Positions 60,005 to 64,000 of a DNA stretch of 64,000 bases are shown here, piece after piece. Position 1 is the stretch's first letter. Each line of letters begins with the position of its first letter. Source of the stretch: Kitasatospora aureofaciens (lineage in GTDB: Bacteria > Actinomycetota > Actinomycetes > Streptomycetales > Streptomycetaceae); assembly GCF_019192735.1 (NCBI RefSeq), contig NZ_JAHTKP010000022.1:1-64000 (forward strand), in the 5' to 3' direction. The position numbers and the translations under genes were made by a program. The notes below the pieces were generated by a model. That model was not told where the DNA came from. It saw nothing but the letters and a program-made list of their open reading frames with translations, and searched no databases.

Positions 60005-60903
60005 TTCGGGGTCATCCCGGTGGTCCCTGTCCGGCCCCCGGGGTGAGGGGGAGGGTGATCAAGGTCGCGGGTGTAGGTCGGTGTGGGCCGAGGGGGTCGG
60101 CGCCTTTGTCCCATTTGCCCACTGCTGACCGAATTGCCGCCGCCGCTTTGAATGCAGACGATCTTCCCGGGTTGAGACCCGCGTCACACGCGGATACCTG
60201 CCCCGCACGCGCTGTCGGCGCGATCAGGGCCCGCGACGATCGCCGAGCCGGCGGTTCCGCCGGGTGCGGGCGGCGAGCCGCTCCGCCTCGGGCGTCGCTG
60301 GCAGCCCGCCGAGGGCCGGCGCCCGGTGACCCGGCCAAGCCGGGCCACCGACGAACTGGTCGCCGCCCCGGAGGGCCCGGCCCCGCCGGTGCCCCGATGC
60401 CGACGGTCCCCGGCGCGGTTCAAGAGCGCGCGTCGGCGCTGCCCCCGCCGTACACCGGCCCTTGCAACCGGCGCCCCGGCGGCAGCCGGCTCGGTCCGGG
60501 TCGGGCTCGCGGCGGGCGAGGCCTGCGGCCTGGGGCCGCGCGGGGGCATGGTGCCACTCTCTCGGTCGCGGCTGCCACGTGTCGGGGGTGCCGCGCCATG
60601 CGGCCGCGTGCTCGACTCCGTCGGCGGGCGGTAGTGGCCGTTTTGCCGTGATGATTGGTGTATGCGTGTACAGGCGGATCACGAACCGGATGACGCCCGC
60701 CACCGGGAGTGCGGGGTCACACCGCTCTACGTCACGGCGCCTTCCGCGGCTGTCGGACTCCCGCCGCCGTCCGGGCGGACGCTCTCCGGCATCCTGATGG
60801 ATCCGCCGCCCGTGGGGCCGCGGCAGTCCGCTTCGCCCGCCCGTGCCCGGCCGGTTCGCCGCGGTTTCTCGTGCAACCGGGCACACCGCCACCGGAGCGC
60901 GCG
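60005..60903. other. Intergenic region without recognisable gene
   Basis: About 900 bases. Open frames exist on both strands but show Arg/Pro/Ala-rich shadow composition and no family resemblance. The right end must contain the promoter of the phosphatase gene. I see nothing else I can support. Confidence 0.5.
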
Positions 60904-62193
60904 GTGAGGCTCCCCGGCCGCGGCGGGGCCGACCGGCGCCGTGCGACGAAGCCGGGCGGCACCAAGCCGCGGGTGCCCGCCCTGCCGGCATGGATACGCT
61001 GGCTGCCGGCCATCTATGTCGCGGCCATCCTGGCGCTGGAACCGATCACTCCCGTGCAGTGGCCGGTGAGCTTTCTGCTCATCGCCCTGCCCGTCATCGC
61101 CGCCTACGCCCACGGTCCCGCCTTCGTCTCCGCCATCACGGTTTTCGCCGTGACCTTCGAAGGCCTCCTGGCGGGCACTCCGTGCTGTGCGGGCCGCTCC
61201 GTGGGTGATCTGTGGGAGCGCCACTACGTGGCCACCTACTTCTCCACGGCGTTGGTCGGGGTGCTGGGCGCCCTTCTGGCCGCCCACCGGACGCGCCGGG
61301 AACGCACCCTGGCCACCGTGCGCTCGGTGGCCGAGACGGCGCAGCGCGTGCTGCTGCGTCCGGTCCCCCACCTCCTGGGCCGCGTCAGCATCGAAACCTT
61401 GTACCTGTCGGCGGCTGCGGAGGCCCGGATCGGCGGCGACCTCTTCGAGGCGATGAGCACCGCGCACGGTGTGCGTCTGCTGATCGGCGATGTCCGGGGC
61501 AAGGGCCTGCTCGCGGTGGAGACAGCCGCGACGATGCTGGCCGCCTTCCGCGAGGCCGCCTACGACGAGCCCGATCTGCCCGCAATAGCGCGTAGATTGG
61601 AGAGGAGCATGAGCCGCCGAGCCGACCAGCTGCCCGACAGTGAGGAACGCTTCATCACCACAGTGCTCGCCGAGATTCCCGGCGACGAGCCCGTGGTCCG
61701 CATCGTCAACTGCGGTCACCCCCCGCCACTGCTCATCGACCGGGGCCAGGTCAGCGAACTGGCCCCGTGGGATCCGTCACCGCCTCTCAACCTCGGTGTG
61801 CTACTCGGCGGCGACTACCACGTCGACGTGGAGCCCTTCCGTCCGGGCGACCAACTGCTGCTGTACACCGACGGCGTGACCGAGACCCGCGACCGCACCG
61901 GCGCCTTCTACCCGCTCACCCAGCGCGTCCGCAACTGGACCGCCCTGCCGCCACGCGAGCTTTTGAACCACCTGCACCAGGACCTGCTCGCGTACAGCGA
62001 TGCCACCCTCGACGACGACATCGCCGTGCTTGTCGCGCACCGGCTCCCCGACGGGGAGGAGCAGGGCGCACAGACCGAGCCCGCCCAGGATGAGTCGAAG
62101 GGCAGGCTCGCCGGCAGCGACCGCGGCGCCGACAACGCGGGGTGGCGGCGCTGGGCCACCCCCCGCGGCAGACCCTCACCGACACCGCACTGA
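60904..62193 (+). CDS. SpoIIE/RsbU-type PP2C serine phosphatase with membrane N-terminus
   Basis: 429 residues. Four hydrophobic segments lie at about 30-125 (WLPAIYVAAILALEPITPV, FLLIALPVIAAYAHGPAFVS, YFSTALVGVLGALLAAH). The cytosolic PP2C domain begins near residue 165: ARIGGDLFEAMSTAHGVRLL (GGD metal motif), IGDVRGKGLLAVETAATMLA (GD metal motif), FITTVLAEIP, VNCGHPPPLLI, LLLYTDGVTETRDR and DDDIAVLVAHR. All metal-binding Asp positions are in place. It lacks PAS/GAF sensors. Such proteins release sigma-factor antagonists by dephosphorylation. The GTG at 60904 has GGAG 6 bases upstream. Confidence 0.93.
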   Translation: MRLPGRGGADRRRATKPGGTKPRVPALPAWIRWLPAIYVAAILALEPITPVQWPVSFLLIALPVIAAYAHGPAFVSAITVFAVTFEGLLAGTPCCAGRSVGDLWERHYVATYFSTALVGVLGALLAAHRTRRERTLATVRSVAETAQRVLLRPVPHLLGRVSIETLYLSAAAEARIGGDLFEAMSTAHGVRLLIGDVRGKGLLAVETAATMLAAFREAAYDEPDLPAIARRLERSMSRRADQLPDSEERFITTVLAEIPGDEPVVRIVNCGHPPPLLIDRGQVSELAPWDPSPPLNLGVLLGGDYHVDVEPFRPGDQLLLYTDGVTETRDRTGAFYPLTQRVRNWTALPPRELLNHLHQDLLAYSDATLDDDIAVLVAHRLPDGEEQGAQTEPAQDESKGRLAGSDRGADNAGWRRWATPRGRPSPTPH

Positions 62194-62366
62194 CGCGAAC
62201 TCACCATTCTAATCCGAGAGTTGCGCGGTGGTCACGTGTGCTCACGTGCGGCGGGCCCGGGCGGTGAATACCGCACTCAGCACCGCGCTCGGCACCGCGC
62301 TCGTCCCCGCGCTCGACCCCGGGGCGCCCTACGGCCCGTCAGAACGAGGCTCGGCGCACTACCGCG
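62194..62366. other. Gap between the phosphatase gene and a phosphatase remnant
   Basis: No gene; contains short GC-rich repeats of the form CACCGCGCTCG. With the remnant it makes up the 435-base non-coding stretch to 62628. Confidence 0.4.
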
Positions 62367-62510
62367 TCACCAGTGCTGCGGGCGCCATTCGAAGAGCAGG
62401 ATGGTCGCGTCGTCCCGCAGTCGGTTGCAATGGTGGTCGAGGATGGCGTGGATGAGCAGCCGCAGCGGCGCTCCGGCTGGCGGCATTCCGGCGCCGATCC
62501 CGACTGGACC
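62367..62510 (-). pseudogene. C-terminal remnant of a second PP2C phosphatase
   Basis: The minus-strand frame ending at 62367 reads RLLIHAILDHHCNRLRDDAT, then ILLFEWRPQHW and a stop. This is the closing motif of SpoIIE-type phosphatases (R-L-x-D-D-A-T-x-L-x-x-E-W). Upstream of about 62510 the frame is shadow sequence. It lies tail-to-tail with the intact phosphatase gene. Confidence 0.6.
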
Positions 62511-62628
62511 CTGCCACACGTGGCCAAACATGAGACTCACCGAGCCCTCACGAGCAGGGCCGGGCCGGGCCGCCTGCGCGGGCGCAGGCGCAGGCGGCCG
62601 ATCGGGCTGGCCGGCGGCGGGTGGCGAT

Positions 62629-63420
62629 TCAGGGGCGGGTGGCGGTGATGACGGTCGCGTCGAGGTCCTCGCACCAGGAGGTGGCGGCGTCGAGGCCGGC
62701 GGCGCGGGCGACGGTGAGGGCGTCGAGGGTCTGGCGTTCGCTGGTCTCGAAGAGCAGGGAGCCGCCGGGGGCCAGCCAGTGCGGGGCGTCGGCGGTGACG
62801 CGGCGCAGGACGTCGAGGCCGTCGGTGCCGCCGTCGAGGGCGGGCACGGACTCGTGGAGGCGGGCCTCGGGGGGCAGGAGGCCGATGTCGGCGGTGGGGA
62901 CGTAGGGGACGTTGGCGAGCAGGACGTCGATCCGGCCGTGGAGGTCGGTGGGCAGCGCGGCGAAGAGGTCACCGTCGTAGGCCCGGCCGCCGTACGGGGC
63001 GAGGTTGCGGCGGGCGCAGCGGACGGCGGCCGGGTCGACGTCGGCGGCGTGCAGCTCGACCGGGTGCGGAACGGCGGCGGCGAGGGCGGCGCCGAGGGCG
63101 CCGCTGCCGCAGCAGAGGTCGACGACCAGCGCGTCCGGGCCGGTGAGCGCGGTGGCCGTGGCGACGAGGAACTCGCTGCGGCGGCGAGGGACGAAGACGC
63201 CCGGGTCGACGGCGATCCGCAGGCCCGCGAACTCGGCCCAGCCGACGACGTGTTCCAGCGGGTGGCCCTCGGCGCGGGCGCGGACCTTCGCGGCGAGGTC
63301 GGCCGGGGTGGCGGCGGCGCCGAGGAGGATGCGTGCCTCGTCCTCGGCGAAGACGCACCCGGCGGCCCGGAGGCGGGACACCACGGAGGAACGGAGGGTG
63401 GCGGAAGGAAAGACCGACAA
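62629..63420 (-). CDS. PrmC/HemK-type methyltransferase (putative N5-glutamine methyltransferase)
   Basis: 263-residue SAM-dependent enzyme. A short N-terminal helical part includes EGHPLEHVVGWAEFAGLRIA and PGVFVPRRRSEFLVATA (the PrmC 'VFVPRxxTE' stretch). The SAM loop is VVDLCCGSGALGAALAAAV. Motif IV reads LLANVPYVPTADIGLLPPEA, with NVPYVP in place of NPPYVP, a substitution typical of this actinobacterial paralogue rather than the housekeeping PrmC. The substrate is unknown. ATG at 63420. Confidence 0.9.
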   Translation of the reverse strand: MSVFPSATLRSSVVSRLRAAGCVFAEDEARILLGAAATPADLAAKVRARAEGHPLEHVVGWAEFAGLRIAVDPGVFVPRRRSEFLVATATALTGPDALVVDLCCGSGALGAALAAAVPHPVELHAADVDPAAVRCARRNLAPYGGRAYDGDLFAALPTDLHGRIDVLLANVPYVPTADIGLLPPEARLHESVPALDGGTDGLDVLRRVTADAPHWLAPGGSLLFETSERQTLDALTVARAAGLDAATSWCEDLDATVITATRP

Positions 63421-63749
63421 GAGAACCCCTACAGGGAATCGAGAAGAAGCTGAACGACTCCGTCAGGGCCCCGCGAGGACCGTCGCCGCGTGGGCGCGGT
63501 CGCGTTACACGCGCGACGCGCCGCCCGTACGGCCGGACCCGGGGAGCACCCGCTCGGACATACCGGTAATGGGTCTCACCTCCCTGAGTCGCGGTCATTC
63601 TCGGCGTCGGCCACCCTACCGCACGGGCGCATCGGGCCGATCTTCGCCGTCGGCCGAGGCCGGGCAAGGTCGGTCGACGTCGGCCAGGGTCGGTCGACGT
63701 CAGCCAGGGTCGGTCGACGTCAGCCAGGGTCGGTCGACGTCAGCCAGGG
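63421..63749. other. Intergenic region containing the methyltransferase promoter and a repeat array
   Basis: 329 bases without a gene. The left part serves the minus-strand methyltransferase gene. The right end carries four 20-bp tandem repeats just beyond the BRCT gene's stop. Confidence 0.6.
63668..63747. repeat. Four 20-bp tandem repeats
   Basis: Unit GGTCGGTCGACGTCAGCCAG at 63688-63707, 63708-63727 and 63728-63747 (identical), with one base different at 63668-63687. Each contains a GTCGAC and an overlapping GACGTC. They end 2 bases before the stop codon of the gene at 63750. No spacers, so not CRISPR. Confidence 0.95.
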
Positions 63750-64000
63750 TCAGCTCAGGTCGAGCTGGTCGGCGACCAGGACGGCGAACTCCTCGGGGGT
63801 CACGATCCGGATGCCGAGCTCCTCGGCCTTGGCCCGCTTGGAGCCGGCCTTCTCCCCCGCGACGAGCAGGGTGGTGCGCTTGGAGACGGAGGACGAAGCC
63901 TTGCCGCCGGCGCGCTCGATGAGCTCGTTCATCGCGTTCCGGGAGAGGTCGGCGAGGGCGCCGGTCATCGCGCCAGTGACGACGACGCTCTCGCCGGTGA
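63750..64000 (-). CDS. ligA: C-terminal BRCT domain, probably NAD-dependent DNA ligase (partial)
   Basis: The last 83 residues of a gene entering from the right edge. They form one BRCT domain: TGESVVVTGAMTGALADLSR, ELIERAGGKASSSVSKRTTL, LVAGEKAGSKRAKAEELGIR, TPEEFAVLVADQLDLS. The G-(S)-K-x-x-K-A-x-(E)-L-G pattern is that of LigA's C-terminus, where the domain aids DNA nick binding. A BRCT-containing exonuclease could end the same way, so the ligase call depends on sequence outside the window. Confidence 0.65.
   Translation of the reverse strand, partial: TGESVVVTGAMTGALADLSRNAMNELIERAGGKASSSVSKRTTLLVAGEKAGSKRAKAEELGIRIVTPEEFAVLVADQLDLS

Noticed and set aside
60005..60903. Several open frames of 60-290 codons
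   Set aside because: They overlap on both strands, have shadow composition and lack ribosome sites or recognisable motifs.
63668..63747. CRISPR array
   Set aside because: The repeats are directly tandem without spacers and no cas gene is present.
1..64000. Insertion sequences, integrases, phage genes, tRNA or rRNA genes
   Set aside because: I found no transposase or integrase motif, no terminal inverted repeats around the truncated genes, and no cloverleaf or rRNA-like sequence.

Overview
The window looks like chromosomal DNA of a Streptomyces- or Kitasatospora-type actinobacterium. Base composition is very GC-rich with strong third-position GC, GTG starts are frequent, and the gene families are typical of that group (GH43/GH54/GH74 enzymes, a SigE-family sigma factor, SpoIIE-type phosphatase, LacI/ROK regulators). 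I see no tRNA, rRNA, CRISPR array, transposase or integrase.

Layout. (1) 1-3.6 kb: divergent xylose genes, a ROK repressor plus xylB on the minus strand and xylA on the plus strand, with an inverted repeat between them. (2) 3.6-6.5 kb: a small module of an ASCH-domain protein, an XRE-like regulator and a dTMP-kinase-like P-loop protein, which abuts a GH36 alpha-galactosidase lacking its N-terminus. (3) 8.3-27 kb: a hemicellulose/arabinan block with a CBM2 remnant, a GH43 enzyme, a GH5 endoglucanase with X2 module, galM, araA, araD, araB, a LacI regulator, a GH54 arabinofuranosidase, a PPTase-like protein, a decayed TPR gene and a ChvE-GguA-GguB sugar ABC transporter. (4) 27-35 kb: a second LacI gene, a GH74 xyloglucanase, an expansin-like protein and a sigma factor/membrane sensor pair. 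(5) 35-39.5 kb: the fructose PTS (fruA, fruK, fruR) divergent from ptsH. (6) 39.7-46 kb: a small secreted protein, carbonic anhydrase with SulP transporter, GntR regulator with asparagine permease, and a LysR. (7) 46-49.6 kb: a PL4 rhamnogalacturonan lyase, a nucleoside deaminase and a truncated nucleoside hydrolase. (8) 49.6-59.5 kb: a carbonyl-stress operon (DJ-1-like, TetR, MDR reductase, ALDH) with divergent LysR, a 3'-truncated GH1 gene, an aldo/keto reductase and epimerase, and another LysR. (9) 59.5-64 kb: gene remnants, a PP2C phosphatase, a PrmC-like methyltransferase and the C-terminal BRCT end of a ligase-like gene.

How the parts fit. Secreted enzymes and the expansin open up xylan, arabinan, xyloglucan, mannan or cellulose and pectin; ABC and PTS systems import sugars; the xyl, ara and fru genes feed the pentose phosphate pathway and glycolysis. 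Two layers of control can be read from the DNA. Sites of the form GTTAGCGYTAAC / GTGAGCGYTAAC lie upstream of the ara operon, the GH54 gene, the ABC transporter, the sigma factor gene and a LysR gene, suggesting one LacI regulon. The GH74 and expansin genes share an identically spaced upstream motif (GGCAACC-N18-ACTGAC), a candidate promoter for the neighbouring sigma factor, whose partner is a single-pass membrane protein with a possible extracellular sensing domain.

The window is rich in broken genes (GH36, CBM2, TPR, PH-like membrane protein, lactonase, nucleoside hydrolase, GH1, HD phosphohydrolase, PP2C), as expected of an actively rearranging accessory region.
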